Positions 13,201-26,040 of a stretch of DNA of 64,000 nt are shown here, in pieces. This DNA comes from Poecilobothrus nobilitatus (lineage: Eukaryota; Arthropoda; Insecta; Diptera; Dolichopodidae): positions 38,580,496-38,644,495 of the forward strand of contig OX352774.1 in the NCBI GenBank assembly GCA_947095535.1. The letters run 5' to 3'. Made by a program: the position numbers and the translations under genes. Numbering within the stretch: the first letter of the stretch is position 1; each line of letters begins with the position of its first letter. The notes under the pieces were generated by a model. It saw only the letters and a program-made list of their open reading frames with translations, ran no database searches and had not been told where the DNA came from.

Positions 13201-13300
13201 ATCAAATTCTATTTTTGTTATTAAAAAATACCTCGTATTGTCCCAAAAATGTGGTTTTTGTATGTAAAATTGTTGTTTTTAATAAAGAAACCAATTAGTT
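7206..13300. repeat. Satellite block with 'gacaaaaaattcg' monomers
   Basis: Most monomers have 'ttgacaaaaaattcg' where other blocks have 'ttgacacaaaaattcg', so the local period is about 225-226 bp. The variant becomes frequent near 7555 and disappears after about 13130. The block includes the higher-order repeat at 9040-12650. Confidence 0.8.
9040..12650. repeat. Higher-order repeat marked by a 123-bp partial monomer
   Basis: The abnormal junction 'gtatttgttcgattag', where about 104 bp of the monomer are missing, occurs at 9491, 10746 and 11773. Spacings are 1255 and 1027 bp: one partial monomer plus five or four full monomers. The third copy matches the first (for example 'gacaaaaaaatcg' near 9942 and 12224), so the middle copy has lost one monomer. 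Identity between copies is very high by eye. Confidence 0.88.
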
Positions 13301-14880
13301 ACTAAATTTTAAAATTATTCATACAAATATGGAATTTTCGTGAAAGAAAAATTTTGACACAAAAATTCGATTAAAAACCCGAAAATACGCTTCTAAATGG
13401 GTTAAAATTGACTTTAAAGATTTTCAAAATCAAATTTTATTTTTGTTATTAAAAAATACCTCGTATTGTCCAAAAATGTGGTTTTTGTATGTAAAATTGT
13501 TGTTTTTAATAAAGAAACCAATTAGTTACTAAATTTTAAAATTATTCAAACAAATATTGAATTTTCGTGAAAGAAATATTTTGACACAAAAATTCGATTA
13601 AAAACCCGAAAATACGCTTCTAAATGGGTTAAAATTGACTTTAAAGATTTTCAAAATCAAATTTTATTTTTGTTATTAAATAATACCTCGTATTGTCCAA
13701 AAATGTGGTTTTTGTCTGTAAAATTGTTGTTTTTAATAAGGAAACTAACTAGTTACTAAATTTTAATATTTTTCATACAATTATTGAATTTTCGTGAAAG
13801 AAATATTTTGACACAAAAATTCGATTAAAAACCCGAAAATACGCTTCTAAATGAGTTAAAATTGACTTTAAAGATTTTCAAAATTAAATTTTATTTTTCT
13901 TATTAAGAAATACCTCGTATTGTCCAAAAATGTGGTTTTTGTCTGTAAAATTGTTGTTTTTAATAAGGAAACTAACTAGTTACTAAATTTTAATATTTTT
14001 CATACAATTATTGAATTTTCGTGAAAGAAATATTTTGACACAAAAATTCGATTAAAAACTCGAAAATACGCTTCTAAATGGGTTAAAATTGACTTCAAAG
14101 ATTTTCAAAATCAAATTTTATTTTTGTTATTAAATAATACCTCGTATTGTCCAAAAATGTGGTTTTTATATGTAAAATTGTTGTTTTTAATAAAGAAACC
14201 AATTAGTTACTAAATTTTAAAATTATTCATACAAATATTGAATTTTCGTGAAAGAAATATTTTGACACAAAAATTCGATTAAAAACCCGAAAATTAGCTT
14301 CTAAATGGGTTAAAATTGACTTTAAAGATTATCAAAATCAAATTTTATTTTTCTTATTAAAAAATACCTTGTATTGTCCAAATATGTGGTTTTTGTATGT
14401 AAAATTGTTGTTTTTAATAAGGAAACTAACTAGTTACTAAATTTTAAAATTATTCATACAAATATTGAATTTTCGTGAAAGAAATATTTTGACACAAAAG
14501 TTCGATTAAAAACCCAAAAATACGCTTCTAAATGGGTTATAACTGACTTTAAAGATTTTCAAAATCAAATTTTATTTTTGTTATTAAATAATACCTCGTA
14601 TTGTCCAAAAATGTGGTTTCTATATGTAAAATTGTTGTTTTTAATAAGGAAACTAACTAGTTACTAAATTTTAAAATTATTCATACAAATATTGAATTTT
14701 CGTGAAAGAAATATTTTGACACAAAAATTCGATTAAATACCCGAAAATACGCTTCTAAATGCGTTAAAATTGACTTTAAAGATTTTCAAAATCAAATTTT
14801 ATTTTTGTTATTAAATAATACCTCGTATTGTCCAAAAATGTGGTTTCTATATGTAAAATTGTTGTTTTTAATAAGGAAAC
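13300..14880. repeat. Mixed satellite monomers
   Basis: These are ordinary 227-bp monomers carrying 'ttaatatttttcatacaattattg' or 'ttaaaattattc' versions in no clear order, with 'aaaaacccg' and 'ttattaaataatacc'. I see no gene or other element here. Confidence 0.85.
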
Positions 14881-17800
14881 TAACTAGTTACTAAATTTTA
14901 AAGTTATTCCTACAAATATTGAATTTTCGTGAAAGAAATATTTTGACACAAAAATTCGTTTAAAAACCCGAAAATACGCTTCTAAATGAGTTAAAATTGA
15001 CTTTAAAGATTTTCAAAATTAAATTTTATTTTTCTTATTAAGAAATACCTCGTATTGTCCAAAAATGTGGTTTTTGTCTGTAAAATTGTTGTTTTTAATA
15101 AGGAAACTAACTAGTTACTAAATTTTAATATTTTTCATACAATTATTGAATTTTCGTGAAAGAAATATTTTGACACAAAAATTCGTTTAAAAACCCGAAA
15201 ATACGCTTCTAAATGGGTTAAAATTGACTTTAAAGATTTTCAAACTCAAATTTTATTTTTGTTATTAAAAAATACCTCGTATTGTCCAAAAATGTGGTTT
15301 TTGTCTGTAAAATTGTTGTTTTTAATAAAGAAACCAATTAGTTACTAAATTTTAAAATTATTCATACAAATATTGAATTTTCGTGAAAGAAATATTTTGA
15401 CACAAAAATTCGATTAAAAACTCGAATATACGCTTCTAAATGGGTTAAAATTGACTTTAAAGATTTTCAAAATCAAATTTTATTTTTCGTATTAAAAAAT
15501 ACCTCGTATTGTCCAAAAATGTGGTTTTTGTCTGTAAAATTGTTGTTTTTAATAAAGAAACCAATTAGTTACTAAATTTTAAAATTATTCATACAAATAT
15601 TGAATTTTCGTGAAAGAAATATTTTGACACAAAAATTCGTTTAAAAACCCGAAAATACGCTTCTAAATGGGTTAAAATTGACTTTAAAGATTTTCAAAAT
15701 CAAATTTTATTTTTCGTATTAAAAAATACCTCGTATTGTCCAAAAATGTGGTTTTTTTCTGTAAAATTGTTGTTTTTAATAAAGAAACCAATTAGTTACT
15801 AAATTTTAAAATTATTCATACAAATATTGAATTTTCGTGAAAGAAATATTTTGACACAAAAATTCGATTAAAAACCCGAAAATAGGCTTCTAAATGGGTT
15901 AAAATTGACTTTAAAGATTTTCAAAATCAAATTTTATTTTTGTTATTAAATAATACCTCGTATTGTCCAAAAATGTGGTTTCTATATGTAAAATTGTTGT
16001 TTTTAATAAGGAAACTAACTAGTTACTAAATTTTAAAGTTATTCCTACAAATATTGAATTTTCGTGAAAGAAATATTTTGACACAAAAATTCGTTTAAAA
16101 ACCCGAAAATACGCTTCTAAATGGGTTAAAATTGACTTTAAAGATTTTCAAACTCAAATTTTATTTTTGTTATTAAAAAATACCTCGTATTGTCCAAAAA
16201 TGTGGTTTTTGTATGTAAAATTGTTGTTTTTAATAAGGAAACTAACTAGTTACTAAATTTTAATATTTTTCATACAAATACTGAATTTTCGTGAAAGAAA
16301 TATTTTGACACAAAAATTCGTTTAAAAACCCGAAAATACGCTTCTAAATGTGTTAAAATTGACTTTAAAGATTTTCAAACTCAAATTTTATTTTTGTTAT
16401 TAAAAAATACCTCGTATTGTCCAAAAATGTGGTTTTTGTATGTAAAATTGTTGTTTTTAATAAAGAAACCAATTAGTTACTAAATTTTAAAATTATTCAT
16501 ACAAATATTGAATTTTCGTGAAAGAAATATTTTGACACAAAAATTCGATTAAAAACTCGAATATACGCTTCTAAATGGGTTAAAATTGACTTTAAAGATT
16601 TTCAAAATCAAATTTTATTTTTCGTATTAAAAAATACCTCGTATTGTCCAAAAATGTGGTTTTTGTCTGTAAAATTGTTGTTTTTAATAAAGAAACCAAT
16701 TAGTTACTAAATTTTAAAATTATTCATACAAATATTGAATTTTCGTGAAAGAAATATTTTGACACAAAAATTCGATTAAAAACCCGAAAATACGCTTCTA
16801 AATGGGTTAAAATTGACTTTAAAGATTTTCAAACTCAAATTTTATTTTTGTTATTAAAAAATACCTCGTATTGTCCAAAAATGTGGTTTTTGTATGTAAA
16901 ATTGTTGTTTTTAATAAGGAAACTAACTAGTTACTAAATTTTAAAGTTATTCCTACAAATATTGAATTTTCGTGAAAGAAATATTTTGACACAAAAATTC
17001 GTTTAAAAACCCGAAAATACGCTTCTAAATGGGTTAAAATTGACTTTAAAGATTTTCAAACTCAAATTTTATTTTTGTTATTAAAAAATACCTCGTATTG
17101 TCCAAAAATGTGGTTTTTGTATGTAAAATTGTTGTTTTTAATAAGGAAACTAACTAGTTACTAAATTTTAATATTTTTCATACAAATACTGAATTTTCGT
17201 GAAAGAAATATTTTGACACAAAAATTCGTTTAAAAACCCGAAAATACGCTTCTAAATGGGTTAAAATTGACTTTAAAGATTTTCAAACTCAAATTTTATT
17301 TTTGTTATTAAAAAATACCTCGTATTGTCCAAAAATGTGGTTTTTGTATGTAAAATTGTTGTTTTTAATAAGGAAACTAACTAGTTACTAAATTTTAAAG
17401 TTATTCCTACAAATATTGAATTTTCGTGAAAGAAATATTTTGAAACAAAAATTCGTTTAAAAACCCGAAAATACGCTTCTAAATGGGTTAAAATTGACTT
17501 TAAAGATTTTCAAACTCAAATTTTATTTTTGTTATTAAAAAATACCTCGTATTGTCCAAAAATGTGGTTTTTGTATGTAAAATTGTTGTTTTTAATAAGG
17601 AAACTAACTAGTTACTAAATTTTAATATTTTACATACAAATACTGAATTTTCGTGAAAGAAATATATTGACACAAAAATTCGTTTAAAAACCCGAAAATA
17701 CGCTTCTAAATGGGTTAAAATTGACTTTAAAGATTTTCAAACTCAAATTTTATTTTTGTTATTAAAAAATACCTCGTATTGTCCAAAAATGTGGTTGTTA

Positions 17801-18990
17801 TATGTAAAATTGTTGTTTTCAATAAGGAAACTAACTAGTTACTAAATTTTAAAGTTATTCCTACAAATATTGAATTTTCGTGAAAGAAATATTTTGACAC
17901 AAAAATTCGTTTAAAAACCCGAAAATACGCTTCTAAATGGGTTAAAATTGACTTTAAAGATTTTCAAACTCAAATTTTATTTTTGTTATTAAAAAATACC
18001 TCGTATTGTCCAAAAATGTGGTTTTTGTATGTAAAATTGTTGTTTTTAATAAGGAAACTAACTAGTTACTAAATTTTAAAGTTATTCCTACAAATATTGA
18101 ATTTTCGTGAAAGAAATATTTTGACACAAAAATTCGTTTAAAAACCCGAAAATACGCTTCTAAATGGGTTAAAATTGACTTTAAAGATTTTCAAACTCAA
18201 ATTTATTTTTGTTATTAAAAAATACCTCGTATTGTCCAAAAATGTGGTTTTTGTATGTAAAATTGTTGTTTTTAATAAGGAAACTAACTAGTTACTAAAT
18301 TTTAAAGTTATTCCTACAAATATTGAATTTTCGTGAAAGAAATATTTTGACACAAAAATTCGTTTAAAAACCCGAAAATACGCTTCTAAATGGGTTAAAA
18401 TTGACTTTAAAGATTTTCAAACTCAAATTTTATTTTTGTTATTAAAAAATACCTCGTATTGTCCAAAAATGTGGTTTTTGTATGTAAAATTGTTGTTTTT
18501 AATAAGGAAACTAACTAGTTACTAAATTTTAAAGTTATTCCTACAAATATTGAATTTTCGTGAAAGAAATATTTTGACACAAAAATTCGTTTAAAAACCC
18601 GAAAATACGCTTCTAAATGGGTTAAAATTGACTTTAAAGATTTTCAAACTCAAATTTTATTTTTGTTATTAAAAAATACCTCGTATTGTCCAAAAATGTG
18701 GTTTTTGTATGTAAAATTGTTGTTTTTAATAAGGAAACTAACTAGTTACTAAATTTTAATATTTTTCATACAAATACTGAATTTTCGTGAAAGAAATATT
18801 TTGACACAAAAATTCGTTTAAAAACCCGAAAATACGCTTCTAAATGGGTTAAAATTGACTTTAAAGATTTTCAAACTCAAATTTTATTTTTGTTATTAAA
18901 AAATACCTCGTATTGTCCAAAAATGTGGTTGTTATATGTAAAATTGTTGTTTTTAATAAGGAAACTAACTAGTTACTAAATTTTAATATT
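14880..18990. repeat. Homogeneous 'tattcctac / caaactcaaa' satellite subfamily
   Basis: Many monomers share 'ttcgtttaaaaacccg', 'gattttcaaactcaaatt' and 'ttaaagttattcctac', alternating with 'ttaatatttttcatac...atactg' forms. From about 16920 to 18760 consecutive monomers are nearly identical, for example those starting near 17860, 18087 and 18312. This is the signature of a recent local expansion. A related group of the same variants reappears at about 21540-22000 and 22615-22860. Confidence 0.82.
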
Positions 18991-18999
18991 TTTCATACA

Positions 19000-21900
19000 A
19001 ATTGAATTTTCGTGAAAGAAATATTTTGATACAAAAATTCGATTAAAAACCCGAAAATAAGCTTCTAAATGGGTTAAAGTTGACTTTAAAGATTTTCAAA
19101 ATCAAATTTTATTTTTCGTATTAAAAAATACCTCGTATTGTCCAAAAATGTGGTTTTTGTCTGTAAAATTGTTGTTTTTAATAAAGAAACCAATTAGTTA
19201 CTAAATTTTAAAATTATTCATACAAATATTGAATTTTCGTGAAAGAAATATTTTGACACAAAAATTCGATTAAAAACTCGAATATACGCTTCTAAATGGG
19301 TTAAAATTGACTTTAAAGATTTTCAAAATCAAATTTTATTTTTCGTATTAAAAAATACCTCGTATTGTCCAAAAATGTGGTTTTTGTCTGTAAAATTGTT
19401 GTTTTTAATAAAGAAACCAATTAGTTACTAAATTTTAAAATTATTCATACAAATATTGAATTTTCGTGAAAGAAATATTTTGACACAAAAATTCGTTTAA
19501 AAACCCGAAAATACGCTTCTAAATGGGTTAAAATTGACTTTAAAGATTTTCAAAATCAAATTTTATTTTTCGTATTAAAAAATACCTCGTATTGTCCAAA
19601 AATGTGGTTTTTGTATGTAAAATTGTTGTTTTTAATAAAGAAACCAATTAGTTACTAAATTTTAAAATTATTCATACAAATATTGAATTTTCGTGAAAGA
19701 AATATTTTGACACAAAAATTCGATTAAAAACTCGAATATACGCTTCTAAATGGGTTAAAATTGACTTTAAAGATTTTCAAAATCAAATTTTATTTTTGTT
19801 ATTAAATAATACCTCGTATTGTCCAAAAATGTGATTTTTGTATGTAAAATTGTTGTTTTTAATAAGGAAACTAACTAGTTACTAAATTTTTAATTTATTA
19901 ATACAAATATTGAATTTTCGTGAAAGAAATATTTTGACACAAAAATTCGATTAAAAACCCGAAAATACGCTTCTAAATAGGTTAAAATTGAATTTAAAGA
20001 TTTTCAAAATTAAATTTTATTTTTCTTATTAAAAAATACCTCGTATTGTCCAAAAATGTGGTTTTTGTCTGTAAAATTGTTGATTTTAATAAGGAAACTA
20101 ACTAGTTACTAAATTTTAAAATTATTCATACAAACATTGAATTTTCGTGAAAGAAATATTTTGACACAAAAATTCGATTAAAAACCCGAAAATACGCTTC
20201 TAAATGGGTTAAAATTGACTTTAAAGATTTTCAAAATCAAATTTTATTTTTGTTATTAAATAATACCTCGTATTGTCCAAAAATGTGGTTTTTATATGTA
20301 AAATTGTTGTTTTTAATAAGGAAACTAACTAGTTACTAAATTTTAATATTTTTCATACAAATATTGAATTTTCGTGAAAGAAATATTTTGACACAAAAAT
20401 TCGATTAAAACCTCGAAATTACGCTTCTAAATGGGTTAAAATTGACTTTAAAGATTTTCAAAATCAAATTTTATTTTTGTTATTAAAAAATACCTCATAT
20501 TGTCCAAAAATGTGATTTTTTGTATGTAAAATTGTTGTTTTTAATAAGGAAACCAACTAGTTACTAAATTTTAAAGTTATTCATACAAATATTGAATTTT
20601 CGTGAAAGAAATATTTTGACACAAAATTTCGATTAAAAACTCGAAAATACGCTTCTAAATGGGTTAAAATTGACTTTAAAGATTTTCAAACTCAAATTTT
20701 ATTTTTGTTATTAAAAAATACCTCGTATTGCCCAAAAATGTGGTTTTTGTCTGTAAAATTGTCGTTTATAATAAAGAAACCAATTAGTTACTAAATTTTA
20801 AAATTATTCATACAAATATTGAATTTTCGTGAAAGAAATATTTTGACACAAAAATTCGATTAAAAACCCGAAAATAAGCTTCTAAATGGGTTAAAATTGA
20901 ATTGAAGATTTTCAAAATCAAATTTTATTTTTGTTATTAAATAATACCTCGTATTGCCCAAAAATGTGGTTTTTGTCTGTAAAATTGTCGTTTATAATAA
21001 AGAAACCAATTAGTTACTAAATTTTAAAGTTATTCATACAAATATTGAATTTTCGTGAAAGAAATATTTTGACACAAAAATTCGATGAAAAACCCGAAAA
21101 TACGCTTCTAAATGGGTTAAAATTGAATTTAAAGATTTTCAAAATTATATTTTATTTTTCTTATTAAAAAATACCTCGTATTGCCCAAAAATGTGGTTTT
21201 TGTCTGTAAAATTGTTGATTTTAATAAGGAGACTAACTAGTTACTAAATTTTAATATTTTTCATACAAATATTGAATTTTCGTGAAAGAAATATTTTGAC
21301 ACAAAAATTCGATTAAAAACTCGAAAATACGCTTCTAAATGGGTTAAAATTGACTTTAAAGATTTTCAAAATCAAATTTTATTTATGTTATTAAATAATT
21401 CCTCGTATTGTCCAAAAATGTGGTTTTTGTCTGTAAAATTGTCGTTTATAATAAAGAAACCAATTAGTTACTAAATTTTAAAATTATTCATACAAATATT
21501 GAATTTTCGTGAAAGAAATATTTTGACACAAAAATTCGTTTAAAAACCCGAAAATACGCTTCTAAATGGGTTAAAATTGACTTTAAAGATTTTCAAACTC
21601 AAATTTTATTTTTGTTATTAAAAAATACCTCGTATTGTCCAAAAATGTGGTTTTTGTATGTAAAATTGTTGTTTTTAATAAAGAAACTAACTAGTTACTA
21701 AATTTTAAAGTTATTCCTACAAATATTGAATTTTCGTGAAAGAAATATTTTGACACAAAAATTCGTTTAAAAACCCGAAAATACGCTTCTAAATGGGTTA
21801 AAATTGACTTTAAAGATTTTCAAACTCAAATTTTATTTTTGTTATTAAAAAATACCTTGTATTGTCCAAAAATGTGGTTTTTGTATGTAAAATTGTTGTT

Positions 21901-24900
21901 TTTAATAAGGAAACTAACTAGTTACTAAATTTTAAAGTTATTCCTACAAATATTGAATTTTCGTGAAAGAAATATTTTGACACAAAAATTCGTTTAAAAA
22001 CCCGAAAATACGCTTCTAAATGGGTTAAAATTGACTTTAAGGATTTTCAAAATCAAATTTTATTTTTCTTATTAAAAAATACCTTGTATTGTCCAAAAAT
22101 GTGGTTTTTATATGTAAAATTGTTGTTTTTAATAAAGAAACCAATTAGTTAATAAATTTTAATATTTTTCATACAAATATTGAATTTTCGTGAAAGAAAT
22201 ATTTTGATACAAAAATTCGATTAAAAACCCGAAAATAAGCTTCTAAATGGGTTAAAGTTGACTTTAAAGATTATCAAAATCAAATTTAATTTTTCCTATT
22301 AAAAAATACCTTGTATTGTCCAAAAATGTGGTTTTTGTATGTAAAATTGTTGTTTTTAATAAAGAAACCAATTAGTTAATAAATTTTAATATTTTTCATA
22401 CAAATATTGAATTTTCGTGAAAGAAATATTTTGATACAAAAATTCGATTAAAAACCCGAAAATACGCTTCTAAATGGGTTAAAATTGACTTTAAAGATTT
22501 TCAAAATCAAATTTTATTTTTGTTATTAAATAATACCTCGTATTGTCCAAAAATGTGGTTTCTATATGTAAAATTGTTGTTTTTAATAAGGAAACTAACT
22601 AGTTACTAAATTTTAAAGTTATTCCTACAAATATTGAATTTTCGTGAAAGAAATATTTTGACACAAAAATTCGTTTAAAAACCCGAAAATACGCTTCTAA
22701 ATGGGTTAAAATTGACTTTAAAGATTTTCAAACTCAAATTTTATTTTTGTTATTAAAAAATACCTCGTATTGTCCAAAAATGTGGTTTTTGTATGTAAAA
22801 TTGTTGTTTTTAATAAGGAAACTAACTAGTTACTAAATTTTAAAGTTATTCCTACAAATATTGAATTTTCGTGAAAGAAATATTTTGATACAAAAATTCG
22901 ATTAAAAACCCGAAAATAAGCTTCTAAATGGGTTAAAGTTGACTTTAAAGATTATCAAAATCAAATTTAATTTTTCCTATTAAAAAATACCTTGTATTGT
23001 CCAAAAATGTGGTTTTTGTATGTAAAATTGTTGTTTTTAATAAAGAAACCAATTAGTTAATAAATTTTAATATTTTTCATACAAATATTGAATTTTCGTG
23101 AAAGAAATATTTTGACACAAAAATTCGATTAAAAACCCGAAAATACGCTTCTAAATTGGTTAAAATTGACTTTAAAGATTTTCAAAATCAAATTTTATTT
23201 TTGTTATTAAATAATACCTCGTATTGTCCAAAAATGTGGTTTTTGTATGTAAAATTGTTGTTTTTAATAAAGAAACCAATTAGTTACTAAATTTTAAAAT
23301 TATTCATACAAATATTGAATTTTCGTGAAAGAAATATTTTGACACAAAAATTCGATTAAAAACCCGAAAATACGCTTCTAAATGGGTTAAAATTGACTTT
23401 AAAGATTTTCAAAATCAAATTTTATTTATGTTATTAAATAATTCCTCGTATTGTCCAAAAATGTGGTTTTTGTCTGTAAAATTGTCGTTTTTAATAAAGA
23501 AACCAATTAGTTACTAAATTTTAAAATTATTCATACAAATATTGAATTTTCGTGAAAGAAATATTTTGACACAAAAATTCGATTAAAAACCCGAAAATAC
23601 GCTTCTAAATGGGTTAAAATTGACTTTAAAGATTTTCAATTTAAATTTTATTTTTGTTATTAAATAAAACCTCGTATTGTCCAAAAATGTGGTTTTTATA
23701 TGTAAAATTGTTGTTTTTAATAAGGAAACTAACTAGTTACTAAATTTTTAATTTATTAATACAAATATTGAATTTTCGTGAAAGAAATATTTTGACACAA
23801 AAATTCGATTAAAAACCCGAAAATACGCTTCTAAATAGGTTAAAATTGAATTTAAAGATTTTCAAAATCAAGTTTTATTTATGTTATTAAATATTTCCTC
23901 GTATTGTCCAAAAATGTGGTTTTTGTCTGTAAAATTGTTGATTTTAATAAGGAAACTAACAAGTTACTAAATTTTAATATTTTTCATACAAATATTGAAT
24001 TTTCGTGAAAGAAATATTTTAAGACAAAAATTCGATTAAAAACTCGAAAATACGCTTCTAAATGGGTTAAAATGGACTTTAAAGATTTTCAAAATCAAGT
24101 TTTATTTATGTTATTAAATAATTCCTCGTATTGTCCAAAAATGTGGTTTTTGTCTGTAAAATTGTCGTTTTTAATAAAGAAACCAACTAGTTCCTAAATT
24201 TTAAAATTATTCATACAAATATTGAATTTTCGTGAAAGAAATATTTTGACACAAAAATTCGATTAAAAACTCGAAAATACGCTTCTAAATGGGTTAAAAT
24301 TGACTTTAAAGATTTTCAAAATCAAATTTTATTTTTGTTATTAAAAAATACCTCGTATTGTCCAAAAATGTGGTTTTTGTCTGTAAAATTGTTGATTTTA
24401 ATAAGGAAACTAACTAGTTACTAAATTTTAATATTTTTCATACAAATATTGAATTTTCGTGAAAGAAATATTTTGACACAAAAATTCGATTAAAAACTCG
24501 AAAATACGCTTCTAAATGGGTTAAAATTGACTTTAAAGATTTTCAAAATCAAATTTTATTTTTCGTTTAAAAAATACCTCGTATTGTCCAAAAATGTGGT
24601 TTTTGTATGTAAAATTGTTGTTTTTAAAGAAACCAATTAGTTACTAAATTTTAAAATTATTCATACAAATATTGAATTTTCTTGAAAGAAATATTTTGAC
24701 ACAAAAATTCGATTAAAAACCCGAAAATACGCTTCTAAATGGGTTAAAATTGACTTTAAGGATTTTTAAAATTAAATTTAATTTTTCTTATTAAGAAATA
24801 CCTCGTATTGTCCAAAAATGTGGTTTTTGTCTGTAAAATTGTTGGTTTTAATAAGGATACTAACTAGTTACTAAATTTTAATATTTTTCATACAAATACT

Positions 24901-26040
24901 GAATTTTCGTGAAAGAAATATTTTGACACAAAAATTCTATTAAAAACCCGAAAATACGCTTCTAAATGGGTTAAAATTTACATTAAGGATTTTCAAAATC
25001 AAATTTTATTTTTCTTATTAAAAAATACCTTGTATTGTCCAAAAATGTGGTTTTTATATGTAAAATTGTTGTTTTTAATAAAGAAACCAATTAGTTACTA
25101 AATTTTAAAATTATTCATACAAATATTGAATTTTCGTGAAAGAAATATTTTGACACAAAAATTCGATTAAAAACTCGAAAATACGCTTCTAAATGGGTTA
25201 AAATTGACTTTAAGGATTTTCAAAATCAAATTTTATTTTTCTTATTAAAAAATACCTTGTATTGTCCAAAAATGTGGTTTTTATATGTAAAATTGTTGTT
25301 TTTAATAAAGAAACCAATTAGTTAATAAATTTTAAAATTATTCATACAAATCTTGAATTTTCGTGAAAGAAATATTTTGACACAAAAATTCGATTAAAAA
25401 CCCGAAAATACGCTTCTAAATGGGTTAAAATTGACTTTAAGGATTTTCAAAATCAAATTTTATTTTTCGTATTAAAAAATACCTCGTATTGTCCAAAAAT
25501 GTGGTTTTTATATGTAAAATTGTTGTTTTTAATAAAGAAACCAATTAGTTAGTAAATTTTAAAATTATTCATACAAATATTGAATTTTCGTGAAAGAAAT
25601 ATTTTGACACAAAAATTCGATTAAAAACCCGAAAATACGCTTCTAAATGGGTTAAAATTGACTTTAAGGATTTTCAAAATCAAATTTTATTTTTTTATTA
25701 AAAAATACCTTGTATTGTCCAAAAATGTGGTTTTTGTCTGTAAAATTGTTGTTTTTAATAAGGATACTAACTAGTTACAAAATTTAATATTTTTCATACA
25801 AATACTGAATTTTCGTGAAAGAAATATTTTCATACAAAAATTCGTTTAAAAACGCGAAAATAATCTTCTAAATGGGTTAAAGTTGACTTTTAAGATTATC
25901 AAAATCAAATTTAATTTTCTTATTGAAAAATACCTTGTATTGTCCAAAAATGTAGTTTTTGTATGCAAAATTGTTGTTTTTAATAAGGAAACTAACTAGA
26001 TACTAAATTTTAAAATTATTCATACAAATATTGAATTTTC
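19000..26040. repeat. Heterogeneous satellite block
   Basis: Monomers of several subfamilies are mixed, including 'ttgatacaaaaattcg' with 'aaataagcttc' and 'gttaaagttgac' forms, 'tttatgttattaaataattcc' forms near 21385, 23430 and 24110, and 'attgtcgtttataataaag' forms. Two monomers at about 22200-22430 and 22882-23111 share private changes at a 681-bp offset (three monomers). No gene or transposon is visible. Confidence 0.82.
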
